From Bryobacterales bacterium (lineage in GTDB: Bacteria; Acidobacteriota; Terriglobia; Bryobacterales; Bryobacteraceae): 64,000 nt of DNA. Below, piece after piece: positions 22,246 to 30,339 of this stretch. The stretch is from assembly GCA_016721425.1 (NCBI GenBank), contig JADKID010000038.1, forward strand, positions 124,001 through 188,000. The letters run 5' to 3'. Under the pieces are notes generated by a model. That model was not told the DNA's origin, did not search any database, and saw only the letters and a program-made list of their open reading frames with translations. The first letter of the stretch is position 1. Every line of letters begins with the position of its first letter. The position numbers and the translations under genes were made by a program.

Positions 22246-23499
22246 ATGGACGTACCCCGCGAAGGCGCCAGAAAACAGAAAATCATCCGCCGCGCGATCC
22301 TGATCAGCGTGATTGTCATCGCCGTCCCTGCCATCACGTACAGCCTCTCGCGCCTGAAGCCCGCCGCACCATCTGTGGAGGGATCCACGCTGTGGATGGG
22401 CAAGGTGGAGCGCGGCCCGATGCTGAGGCAGGTGCGCGGATTGGGGACGCTGGTGCCCGAAGAGATCCTCTACATCCCGGCGATCAACGAGGGGCGTGTG
22501 GAGAAGATCCTGCTGAGGCCGGGCGCCAAGGTGCAGCCGGAGACGGTAATTCTGATTTTGGCCAATCCGGAGTTGGAACTGGCGGCCGAGGATCTGCGGT
22601 GGCAGGTGAAAGCGGCGGAGGCCAACATGGCCGATCTGCGAGTGAAGATGGAGACGGCGAATCTCGACTTGCGCTCGGCCGTGGCGCGTGTGGAATCCGA
22701 GTATGTGCAGGCGAAGATGAAGGCTGAGCGCGACGCGGCGCTGGGCAAAGAGGGGCTGACGCCGGACTTGACGGTGAAGCTCTCGCAGGCGGCTGCGGAT
22801 GAATCCGGCAAGCGTTTCGTGATTGATCAGAAGCGGCTGGAGATATCGGGTTCGTCAGCGGCGGCGCAGATCGCCTCGCAGCAGGTGCAGATTGAGAAAC
22901 TGCGGGCCGGCTATCAGTTGAAGCTGAAGCAGGTGGAGGGGCTGAAGGTGCGCGCTGGGGCGAAGGGTGTTTTGCAGCAGATGGTGGTGGAAGTGGGCCA
23001 GAAGGTGCTGCCGGGCGCGCAGTTGGGCAAGGTGGCGCAGCAGGACCTGCTGAAGGCCGAGATCAAGATTCCGGAGACGCAGGCGAAAGATGTGGTGATT
23101 GGGCAGGTGGCGCAGGTGGACACGCACAACGGGATCATTCCCGGCCGGGTGGTGCGGATTGATCCGGCGGCGGTGAACGGCAACGTCACGGTGGACATCC
23201 ATCTGGAGGGCGCGTTGCCGCCCGGCGCGCGGCCGGACCTGAGCGTGGACGGAACGGTGGAGTTGGAGCGGCTGCCGGATGTGCTGTACGTGCAGCGGCC
23301 TGTGTTCGGGCAGCCGAACAGCCTGATCAGCATTTTCAAAGTCAGCCCGGATGGTAAGGAAGCCAGCCGGACCCAGGTTCGCATCGGGCGCGTCTCGGTG
23401 CAGACGGTTGAAGTTGTCGAGGGTCTGAAGATCGGCGACAAGGTGATTCTGTCCGACATGTCCGCGTGGGACGGCCAGGACCGTCTTCGACTGAATTAA
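22246..23499 (+). CDS. HlyD-family periplasmic adaptor of an ABC exporter
   Basis: A 417-residue protein anchored by one N-terminal helix (about 12-30). The periplasmic part has a lipoyl-like half (L-V-P-E-E-I-L-Y-I-P-A-I-N-E-G-R-V-E-K-I), a long coiled-coil region rich in Glu, Lys, Gln and Ala (about 105-225), a second lipoyl half (V-R-A-G-A-K-G-V-L-Q-Q) and a beta-barrel part with D-P-A-A-V-N-G. This is the architecture of MacA/HlyD adaptors that link an inner-membrane transporter to an outer-membrane channel. It starts the locus with the ATPase 18 bases downstream. A GAGAGG box lies before the ATG. No outer-membrane channel gene is nearby. Confidence 0.85.
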   Translation: MDVPREGARKQKIIRRAILISVIVIAVPAITYSLSRLKPAAPSVEGSTLWMGKVERGPMLRQVRGLGTLVPEEILYIPAINEGRVEKILLRPGAKVQPETVILILANPELELAAEDLRWQVKAAEANMADLRVKMETANLDLRSAVARVESEYVQAKMKAERDAALGKEGLTPDLTVKLSQAAADESGKRFVIDQKRLEISGSSAAAQIASQQVQIEKLRAGYQLKLKQVEGLKVRAGAKGVLQQMVVEVGQKVLPGAQLGKVAQQDLLKAEIKIPETQAKDVVIGQVAQVDTHNGIIPGRVVRIDPAAVNGNVTVDIHLEGALPPGARPDLSVDGTVELERLPDVLYVQRPVFGQPNSLISIFKVSPDGKEASRTQVRIGRVSVQTVEVVEGLKIGDKVILSDMSAWDGQDRLRLN

Positions 23500-23517
23500 G
23501 CGCAAGGAGTTCCCGCC

Positions 23518-24216
23518 ATGAGCGAAAAATCCCTGATCCATCTCGAAGGCGTCACCAAGGTCTTCACCACGGAAGATGTCGAGACCCACGCCCTTTCCGG
23601 CATCCACCTGCAGATCCGCAAGGGGGAGTACGTGACGATTGCCGGGCCCTCGGGCTGCGGGAAGTCGACTTTGTTGGCGATTCTGGGTCTGCTGGATTCA
23701 CCGTCCGGCGGGACTTATACGCTGAACGATCAGCCGGTACAGGGATTGAAACTGGGCGACCGGGCGCGGATCCGCAACCGGGAGATCGGCTTCATCTTCC
23801 AGGCGTTCAATCTGATTGGCGATCTGACGGTGTATGAGAATGTGGAACTGCCGCTGACCTATCGCGGGATGGGCTCGGCGGAGCGCAAGCAGCGCGTGCA
23901 TGACGCGCTGGAACGCGTGGGCATGGGGCACCGCGTGAAGCACTATCCTTCGCAGCTTTCGGGCGGCCAGCAGCAGAGGGTGGCCGTGGCCCGCGCGCTG
24001 GTAGGCTCGCCTTCGATCCTGCTGGCCGACGAGCCGACCGGAAACCTGGACTCCGCCAATGGCGAATCCGTGATGGAGTTGATGACCGAGCTCCACCGCG
24101 GGGGCGCCACGATCTGTATGGTGACCCACGATCCGCGCTACGCCCAGCTCGCGCAGCGCACCATCCGGCTTTTCGATGGCCGCATTGTCGAAGAGACCAT
24201 AGGAGCGATGTCATGA
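23518..24216 (+). CDS. MacB/LolD-type ABC ATPase (first)
   Basis: A 232-residue nucleotide-binding subunit. Walker A is G-P-S-G-C-G-K-S-T, the signature motif L-S-G-G-Q-Q-Q-R and Walker B L-L-A-D-E-P-T-G-N-L, all typical of the MacB/LolD subfamily that powers FtsX-like permeases by mechanotransmission. The switch His is in V-T-H-D-P. It overlaps the next small gene (ATGA), so translation is coupled. Its expected partner is the permease at 24470. Confidence 0.93.
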   Translation: MSEKSLIHLEGVTKVFTTEDVETHALSGIHLQIRKGEYVTIAGPSGCGKSTLLAILGLLDSPSGGTYTLNDQPVQGLKLGDRARIRNREIGFIFQAFNLIGDLTVYENVELPLTYRGMGSAERKQRVHDALERVGMGHRVKHYPSQLSGGQQQRVAVARALVGSPSILLADEPTGNLDSANGESVMELMTELHRGGATICMVTHDPRYAQLAQRTIRLFDGRIVEETIGAMS

Positions 24217-24464
24217 ACCGCGACCTGGCCCGCCAACTGCGTGACAATCCCGATATCGCCGCGCTGGCGCTGCTGATCACACTGCTGGTCCCGCAACTGG
24301 GCGCGACGCCGAGGGGCGCCCGGCTGATGCTGGCGTCCAGACCCACGGCGGAGCGGGTGTGGCAGCGGCTGGAAAACAAGATGCGCCTGTTTGAGCAACG
24401 CTTTGACAAAGTGGCGCCGCCGCGGGTACGGTCTGTGGCCGTACCGGATCTTGAATCGGAGTAA
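24213..24464 (+). CDS. 83-residue membrane protein embedded in the export operon
   Basis: A small protein coupled to the ATPase by a four-base overlap and ending five bases before the permease start. The N-terminus is charged (M-N-R-D-L-A-R-Q-L-R-D-N-P-D), followed by one hydrophobic helix (about 17-32, A-L-A-L-L-I-T-L-L-V-P) and an amphipathic, Arg-rich tail ending with acidic residues. I recognise no family. Its tight position between an ATPase and its permease suggests an accessory subunit or assembly factor, or a remnant; that is inference only. Confidence 0.65.
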   Translation: MNRDLARQLRDNPDIAALALLITLLVPQLGATPRGARLMLASRPTAERVWQRLENKMRLFEQRFDKVAPPRVRSVAVPDLESE

Positions 24465-24469
24465 CTCCC

Positions 24470-26890
24470 ATGCGCGGGGTAATTGACGATGTCCGCGGCG
24501 CCGTACGGCGCCTAGCCCAAAGTCCGGGTGCATCGGCGGCAGCTATCGCGGCGCTGGCGCTTGGCATTGGTTTCAGCACTGCCGTGTACTCAGTGGCGGA
24601 CATATTGCTCTACCGCCCGCTGCCCATCCCGGAGTTGAACCGCGTTGTATTAATTGGCGGGCAGGAGCAAGGCAATCCCCGCGGATTCCGCTCGCTGGCA
24701 GCCACGGACTATCGAGACTGGCAGGCCGCCAAGCCTAGCACGATTGAATCCATTGCCGTCTCGCATGGCCGCAACTTCAACCTCACCGGAGCGGGCGACC
24801 CCATCCAGATCTCCGGCGCCGCGGTGACGGCATCGTTTTTTGACGTCATGCGGTTGCAGCCCGTGCTGGGCCGATTTCTCCTGCCGGAAGAGGAGACCCC
24901 CGGTAAGGACCGCTCCGTTGTTCTTGGTTTCAACCTCTGGGAGCGGCAGTTTGCCTCGGATCCCTCCGTTCTGGGCCGAGTGATCGATTTGAGCGGCCAG
25001 GCCTACACGGTGGTCGGCATCATGCCCAAGGGTTTCAACTATCCGCAGCCCGTCGATTTCTGGGTGCCCCTGGCGATGACGCCGGAGACCTGGGCCACGC
25101 CCGGCAACTTCTATCTGCGACCGGTGGCGCGCCTGCGCGACGGTGTCTCGCTGCAAGAGGCGCGCGCCGAATTCTCTGCTCTTGCGCAGCGCATCGCCGC
25201 ACAGCGTCCGAGTAGCCATAAGAACATGGCGCTTCGGGTCGAGTTGATCAGCGAGCGGATCTTCGGAGACCTGGCGCCTGTTTACACGCACCTGATGTTG
25301 GCGTCTGTCCTGGCCCTGCTCCTCATCGCCTGTTTGAATGTTGCCAATCTCCAATTTGTCCGCGTGCTCGGACGGAGCCGCGAGATGGCCATCCGCACTG
25401 CGCTGGGCGCGCCTCGCGGCCGCCTGGTCCGGCAGGTGCTGACTGAGAGCCTGGTGCTCTCCTTTGCCGGCGCGATTGCCGGTCTGTTGGTGGCCTCCTG
25501 GTGGCTGGATGTTCTCAAGTTGTACATGCCGCCGGAGGTAGCGCGTTGGCTTCCGAGTTGGCAGCGACTGGAACTGAACCCGTGGATTCTCTTCTGGACG
25601 GCGGTTACCAGTGTGACGGCGGGACTTCTGTCCGGACTTGGTCCCGCGTGGTGGCTGAGCCGCGCGCCGGCCGTAGAGGGCCTGCACGAATCGAACCGCT
25701 CATCCACCAGCAGCGTGGCCCGGCAGCGTACGCGCACGTTGCTGGTGGTGTCCCAGACGGCGCTCGCCCTGGTCCTGCTGATCAGCGCGACTCTCATGGT
25801 GAAGGGCTTTCGCTCCATCGGCACGCTGCCTCTTCAGGTTGATCCCGCCCAGGTGCTCACGTTCCGGTTGAACCTGCCGGCGAGCCGCTACCCGGACCGC
25901 ACTGCGATAGCCGCCCTACAGTCCAAGGTTCTGGCGAGTCTGCAGGCATTGCCGGGCGTCACCAGCGCGGCTGTCACGAGCAACCTGCCCCGCTCCGATT
26001 ACTCCAACCGCTCGCTCATTACCTTCGAGGGCCGCGCCCCCGAACCAGGCCTCAAAAACATCACGTTAGTCCAGAACATCTCCCGGGATTTCTTCCGCAC
26101 GAGCGGCATCCCGTTTGTGAGTGGCCGTTCGTTTACGGGATCGGAGGGCGCGGAGACTCAGCCCGTCGCCATCGTCAGCGAGAACTTCGCACGCCGCTAC
26201 TACGCGGCCGAGGACCCCATTGGCCGCCGGTTCCACCTGGGTGACGGCCGCTATTGGACTGTCATTGGAATCGCCGCCGATATCCCCTACGATTACGTGG
26301 AGCGAGTACCCGGCCCGGTGGTCTATCTGCCCTATCAGCAATCGACTTCGAGCGCTTTCGATTTGGCTGTCCGCACGGCCGGAGACGCGAGTGCCTTCAT
26401 CCCGGCTGTGCGCGCCGCCGTGGCGGCCATCGATCCGCTCCAACCCGTCTCGCTGTTGCGTTCCTTCCGCAAGCTCATCGACGACGGGATCCTCGGCCTC
26501 GGCTACGTTGCCACGACGTTGGCCCTGCTGGGCGCGGTGGCGCTGTTTCTCGCCGTCCTGGGCGTCTACAGTCTGATGGCGTACAGTGTCGGCCAGCGCA
26601 CCCGCGAATTCGGAGTGCGTCTGGCGCTGGGCGCCACGCGTCCCGCTATCCTGTGGATGGTGTTACGCAGCGCCGCAGTCATCGCAGTCACCGGTCTGGC
26701 GCTGGGCCTGGCCGGCGGCTACGCCACGGCTCGCGCCATCGCGCAGGTACTGTTTGGCGTGTCCACGTTCGATCTCTTCGCATTTGCCGGCATGCCTTTG
26801 GTGCTGGCGGCGGCGCTCGCCATCGCCGCGATCCTGCCGGCTCGGCGCGCCACGCGCACAGACCCGCTGACAGCACTTCGTCACGAATAG
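24470..26890 (+). CDS. ADOP/MacB-like ABC permease (first)
   Basis: An 806-residue permease of the type common in Acidobacteriota (acidobacterial duplicated orphan permease). It starts with D-V-R-G-A-V-R-R-L-A-Q-S-P-G and L-A-L-G-I-G-F-S-T-A-V-Y, has a first periplasmic MacB_PCD region (about 60-270), a first FtsX block (about 275-400) with L-L-L-I-A-C-L-N-V-A-N-L-Q, a second periplasmic region (about 430-640) and a C-terminal FtsX block with V-L-G-V-Y-S-L-M-A-Y-S-V-G-Q-R-T-R-E-F-G-V-R. So the MacB unit is duplicated within one chain. The ACTCCC-ATG context has a GGAG box. It lies between two ATPase genes rather than being an orphan. Confidence 0.9.
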   Translation: MRGVIDDVRGAVRRLAQSPGASAAAIAALALGIGFSTAVYSVADILLYRPLPIPELNRVVLIGGQEQGNPRGFRSLAATDYRDWQAAKPSTIESIAVSHGRNFNLTGAGDPIQISGAAVTASFFDVMRLQPVLGRFLLPEEETPGKDRSVVLGFNLWERQFASDPSVLGRVIDLSGQAYTVVGIMPKGFNYPQPVDFWVPLAMTPETWATPGNFYLRPVARLRDGVSLQEARAEFSALAQRIAAQRPSSHKNMALRVELISERIFGDLAPVYTHLMLASVLALLLIACLNVANLQFVRVLGRSREMAIRTALGAPRGRLVRQVLTESLVLSFAGAIAGLLVASWWLDVLKLYMPPEVARWLPSWQRLELNPWILFWTAVTSVTAGLLSGLGPAWWLSRAPAVEGLHESNRSSTSSVARQRTRTLLVVSQTALALVLLISATLMVKGFRSIGTLPLQVDPAQVLTFRLNLPASRYPDRTAIAALQSKVLASLQALPGVTSAAVTSNLPRSDYSNRSLITFEGRAPEPGLKNITLVQNISRDFFRTSGIPFVSGRSFTGSEGAETQPVAIVSENFARRYYAAEDPIGRRFHLGDGRYWTVIGIAADIPYDYVERVPGPVVYLPYQQSTSSAFDLAVRTAGDASAFIPAVRAAVAAIDPLQPVSLLRSFRKLIDDGILGLGYVATTLALLGAVALFLAVLGVYSLMAYSVGQRTREFGVRLALGATRPAILWMVLRSAAVIAVTGLALGLAGGYATARAIAQVLFGVSTFDLFAFAGMPLVLAAALAIAAILPARRATRTDPLTALRHE

Positions 26891-26897
26891 CCAACCC

Positions 26898-27560
26898 ATG
26901 ATTTCACTACGCAATATCGAAAAATCCTACCAGCAGGGGCCGGACCGCTTCTTTGTCCTGCGGCGCGTGAACCTCGACATCCAAGAGGGCGATTTCGTCG
27001 CCGTGATGGGGCCGTCGGGGGCGGGGAAGTCCACGCTGCTGCACGTCCTCGGCATGCACGACACGGCGTGGACGGGCGAGTACCAGTTTCTGGATCACCG
27101 GATCGACAAGCTGGACCGCAAGCACCGCATGGAGATCTACAAAAAGTACTTTGGCTTCGTGTTCCAGAGCTATCATCTGCTGGACGATCTGACGGTGGCG
27201 GAGAATCTCGATGTGCCGCTCTCCTATCGCGACATCAAGAAATCCGAGCGGCAGGCGATTGTCGCCGATACGCTGGATCGATTTCAGATGGTGGGCAAGA
27301 AGGACCTGTTTCCGAGCCAGCTCTCCGGCGGGCAGCAGCAGTTGGTGGGTGTGGCGCGCGCCGTGATTGCGAACCCCAAGGTGATCCTGGCGGACGAGCC
27401 TACCGGCAACCTCCACTCCTCGCAGGGCACGGAGATCATGGAGATGTTCAAGAAGCTGAACGAGCAAGGCGCTACCATCGTGATGGTCACCCATTCGGAG
27501 ACCAACGCCACCTATGCCAACCGGATTATTCGTATAGTGGATGGCTGGATCGAACAGTAG
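26898..27560 (+). CDS. MacB/LolD-type ABC ATPase (second)
   Basis: A 220-residue ATPase similar in type to the first. Walker A is G-P-S-G-A-G-K-S-T, the signature L-S-G-G-Q-Q-Q (followed by L-V rather than R-V), Walker B V-I-L-A-D-E-P-T-G-N-L and the switch His V-T-H-S. It begins seven bases after the permease stop and ends seven bases before the regulator gene, so it lies inside the same operon. A locus with one permease chain and two ATPase genes could build an asymmetric ATPase dimer or serve the second ADOP at 30340. Confidence 0.92.
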   Translation: MISLRNIEKSYQQGPDRFFVLRRVNLDIQEGDFVAVMGPSGAGKSTLLHVLGMHDTAWTGEYQFLDHRIDKLDRKHRMEIYKKYFGFVFQSYHLLDDLTVAENLDVPLSYRDIKKSERQAIVADTLDRFQMVGKKDLFPSQLSGGQQQLVGVARAVIANPKVILADEPTGNLHSSQGTEIMEMFKKLNEQGATIVMVTHSETNATYANRIIRIVDGWIEQ

Positions 27561-27566
27561 TCATAC

Positions 27567-28934
27567 ATGGCCGCCGCCAACAAACCGCGAGTTCTCATTG
27601 CAGACGATCAGGAAGACGTCCTGGCCGCGCTGCGCCTGCTATTGAAGCCGGAGGGCTGGGCCACAGATTGCGTGACTTCTCCGCAAGCGGTGCTCTCGGC
27701 GCTGGATCAGAAGGAGTATGACCTCCTGCTGATGGATCTGAACTACACGCGGGACACTACGTCGGGGCAGGAAGGATTCGAGCTGCTCTCCAAGGTGCAG
27801 CAGGTGGATTCGATGCTGCCGGTGGTTGTGATGACGGCGTGGGGCAGTGTGGAGATCGCGGTGGAGGCGATGCGCCGGGGCGCGAAGGATTTCATCCAGA
27901 AGCCGTGGGACAATGCGCGGTTGATTGCGATCGTCAAGACGCAGCTCGAGCTCTCTGCCGCGCTGCGCCGGGGCGCGAGGCTGGAGGCCGAGAACCGGTT
28001 GCTGCAGGCGGACGGGCGACCGCCGATGATTGCCGAGGCGCCGGCGATGGAATCCGTGCTGCAACTGATCGCACGGGTGGGGCCATCGGATGCGAACGTG
28101 CTGATCACGGGCGAGCCCGGCACGGGCAAAGAGGTGGTGGCCCGCACGCTCTACGCCATCAGTGACAGGGCGGGGCAGCCGATGGTCACTGTAAACATGG
28201 GCGGGCTGGCGGAGGGCATTTTTGAGAGCGAGCTCTTCGGGCACGTGAAGGGCGCGTTCACTGATGCCAAGGCGGACCGGGTGGGACGATTTGAGCTGGC
28301 GGACCAGGGTACGATCTTTCTGGATGAGATCGCGAACCTGCCTTTCAACCTGCAGGCCAAGCTGCTGCGCGTGCTGGAGACCGGCGAGATGGAGCGAGTG
28401 GGCTCATCGAAGACCAAGCACGTGGATGTGCGGGTGATCTCGGCCACCAATGCCAACCTGCATCAGGAGGCGGCGGAGAACCGGTTTCGACAGGATCTGC
28501 TGTTCCGGCTGAATACCATCGAGATCCACATCCCGCCGCTGCGGGAACGCAAAGAGGACATTCCGCTGCTGGCGGCGCATCATCTGACACAAATGGCGCG
28601 GCGATACCGCAAGGCCGTGACGGGGTTTGATGCGACGGCGGTGCAGGCGATGCGGGATCATCTGTGGCCGGGCAACGTGCGCGAGCTGAACCATGTGATT
28701 GAGCGCGCGGTGCTGATGGCGCCCGGCACAGTGATCCGCGTCACGGATCTGGCGCTGCGTCCGCCGCGCGATGCGGCAGCCGGCAAGCTGGAAGAGATGA
28801 GCCTGGAAGACGTGGAGGGTTTCCTCATCAAGAAGACGCTTTCCCGCTACAACGGCAATGTCAGCCAGGCGGCGGGTGCGTTGGGGCTGAGCCGCAGCGC
28901 GCTGTACCGCCGGATCCAGCGTTACGGCATATGA
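27567..28934 (+). CDS. NtrC-family sigma-54-dependent response regulator (GAFTDA variant)
   Basis: A 455-residue activator: receiver domain (about 8-125) with phospho-acceptor Asp57 in L-L-L-M-D-L-N-Y and an unusual insertion T-R-D-T-T-S-G-Q-E-G after it; AAA+ domain (about 150-385) with Walker A G-E-P-G-T-G-K-E, the sigma-54 contact loop written G-A-F-T-D-A instead of GAFTGA, Walker B T-I-F-L-D-E-I and the R-finger region; and a C-terminal Fis-type helix-turn-helix (S-Q-A-A-G-A-L-G-L-S-R-S-A-L-Y-R-R). It is expected to activate sigma-54 promoters for the export locus, paired with the kinase whose start overlaps its stop. Confidence 0.92.
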   Translation: MAAANKPRVLIADDQEDVLAALRLLLKPEGWATDCVTSPQAVLSALDQKEYDLLLMDLNYTRDTTSGQEGFELLSKVQQVDSMLPVVVMTAWGSVEIAVEAMRRGAKDFIQKPWDNARLIAIVKTQLELSAALRRGARLEAENRLLQADGRPPMIAEAPAMESVLQLIARVGPSDANVLITGEPGTGKEVVARTLYAISDRAGQPMVTVNMGGLAEGIFESELFGHVKGAFTDAKADRVGRFELADQGTIFLDEIANLPFNLQAKLLRVLETGEMERVGSSKTKHVDVRVISATNANLHQEAAENRFRQDLLFRLNTIEIHIPPLRERKEDIPLLAAHHLTQMARRYRKAVTGFDATAVQAMRDHLWPGNVRELNHVIERAVLMAPGTVIRVTDLALRPPRDAAAGKLEEMSLEDVEGFLIKKTLSRYNGNVSQAAGALGLSRSALYRRIQRYGI

Positions 28935-30268
28935 GCCCGATGCGCCGCGCCGCCCGCTGGTTTGCCGCCCACGAGAACCGGGTGCTGTTTGCGTCGCTGA
29001 TGGCGGGGTCCGTGGCGGTGCTGTTCTCGCTGGGCGTGCTGTGGCTGGAGCCCAACTCGACAAAGGTCCGATGGACGATGACGGTGCTGATCCTCGGCTT
29101 CTGGCTGGGGTTTGGGTTCTCGGCGCGCGAGCGCGTGGTGAATCCGCTGCGGACTCTGGCCAATTTGCTGGAGGCGATGAGGGAGGGCGACTATTCGATC
29201 CGCGGGCGCGGGGCGAGCCACGACGACGCGCTGGGCGAGGTGATGACGCAGCTCAACGCGATTGGCGCAACGCTGCGGGCTCAGCGGTTGGGCGCGGTGG
29301 AGGCCACGGCGCTGCTCACCAAGGTGATGGAAGAGATCAATGTGGCGGTGTTTACGTTCGATGGCGAGGAGCGTTTGAAGTTAGTGAACCGTGCAGGAGA
29401 GCGGCTGCTGGCTCAGCCGGCGGCGCACTTGTTGCAGCGCAGTGCCGAGGAGCTCTCGCTCTCCGAATTCCTGCACCAGGACGACGCGCAAACCATGGCG
29501 CGTGTGTTTCCCAGCGGCGCGGGCCGATGGGGCGTGCGGCGTACGTCATTCCGCGAGAGCGGACTGCCGCACACGCTGCTGGTGGTAACTGATTTGACGC
29601 GGGCTCTGCGGGAAGAGGAGCTCCAGGCCTGGCAGCGGCTGGTGCGGGTGCTGGCTCATGAGCTGAACAACTCGCTGACGCCGATCAAATCCATCGCGGG
29701 CTCATTGACTCAGATTGTCAACCGGCAACCCAGGCCGGACGATTGGGAAGAGGACATGCGCGACGGGTTGCACGTGATTGGCTCACGTTCAGAGGCACTG
29801 AGCCGCTTCATCGGCTCCTATTCGCGCCTGGCCAAGTTGCCGCAGCCGCGGCTTGGCGCGGTGGAGCTGGTGCCGCTGATTCACCGTGTGTGCACGCTGG
29901 AAACGCGGCTCGCGCCGCGGATTGTCGAGGGGCCGGCCGTGACGGTGCAGGCTGACGGCGACCAACTGGAGCAGGTGCTGATCAATCTGGTGCGCAACGC
30001 GGTGGATGCATCCCTGGAGACGGGCGGCGAGGTTTTGCTGGGGTGGGAGTGCGATGGCCACATGGTGACCGTCGGCGTGTTGGACGAAGGGTTGGGGCTC
30101 TCCAATACCGCCAATCTGTTTGTGCCGTTCTTTACGACCAAGCCAGGCGGATCGGGCATCGGGCTGGTGCTTTGCCGGCAGATTGCGGAGGCGCATGGAG
30201 GCTCTTTGACGCTGGCCAACCGCGCGGACGCCCGCGGCTGCCAGGCGAGCCTCATGCTTCCGTTATAA
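28931..30268 (+). CDS. sensor histidine kinase, NtrB-like, membrane-bound
   Basis: A 445-residue kinase. Two transmembrane helices lie at about 18-38 and 48-65 with a very short periplasmic loop, so it probably senses the membrane itself or a cytosolic cue. A HAMP/PAS region (about 70-230) follows, then the phospho-acceptor His243 in L-A-H-E-L-N-N-S-L-T-P-I and a HATPase domain with an N-box N-L-V-R-N-A-V-D-A, a G1 box and F-F-T-T-K-P-G-G-S-G-I-G-L. It overlaps the regulator gene by four bases (ATGA) and is the likely partner. The gene ends 71 bases before the second ADOP. Confidence 0.9.
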   Translation: MSPMRRAARWFAAHENRVLFASLMAGSVAVLFSLGVLWLEPNSTKVRWTMTVLILGFWLGFGFSARERVVNPLRTLANLLEAMREGDYSIRGRGASHDDALGEVMTQLNAIGATLRAQRLGAVEATALLTKVMEEINVAVFTFDGEERLKLVNRAGERLLAQPAAHLLQRSAEELSLSEFLHQDDAQTMARVFPSGAGRWGVRRTSFRESGLPHTLLVVTDLTRALREEELQAWQRLVRVLAHELNNSLTPIKSIAGSLTQIVNRQPRPDDWEEDMRDGLHVIGSRSEALSRFIGSYSRLAKLPQPRLGAVELVPLIHRVCTLETRLAPRIVEGPAVTVQADGDQLEQVLINLVRNAVDASLETGGEVLLGWECDGHMVTVGVLDEGLGLSNTANLFVPFFTTKPGGSGIGLVLCRQIAEAHGGSLTLANRADARGCQASLMLPL

Positions 30269-30339
30269 CCGTACCGCTAATTGCCGCATCTTTCGTTCCA
30301 AATGCGATAACATAATGCTTTCGCAGGAGCGTTACCGTT

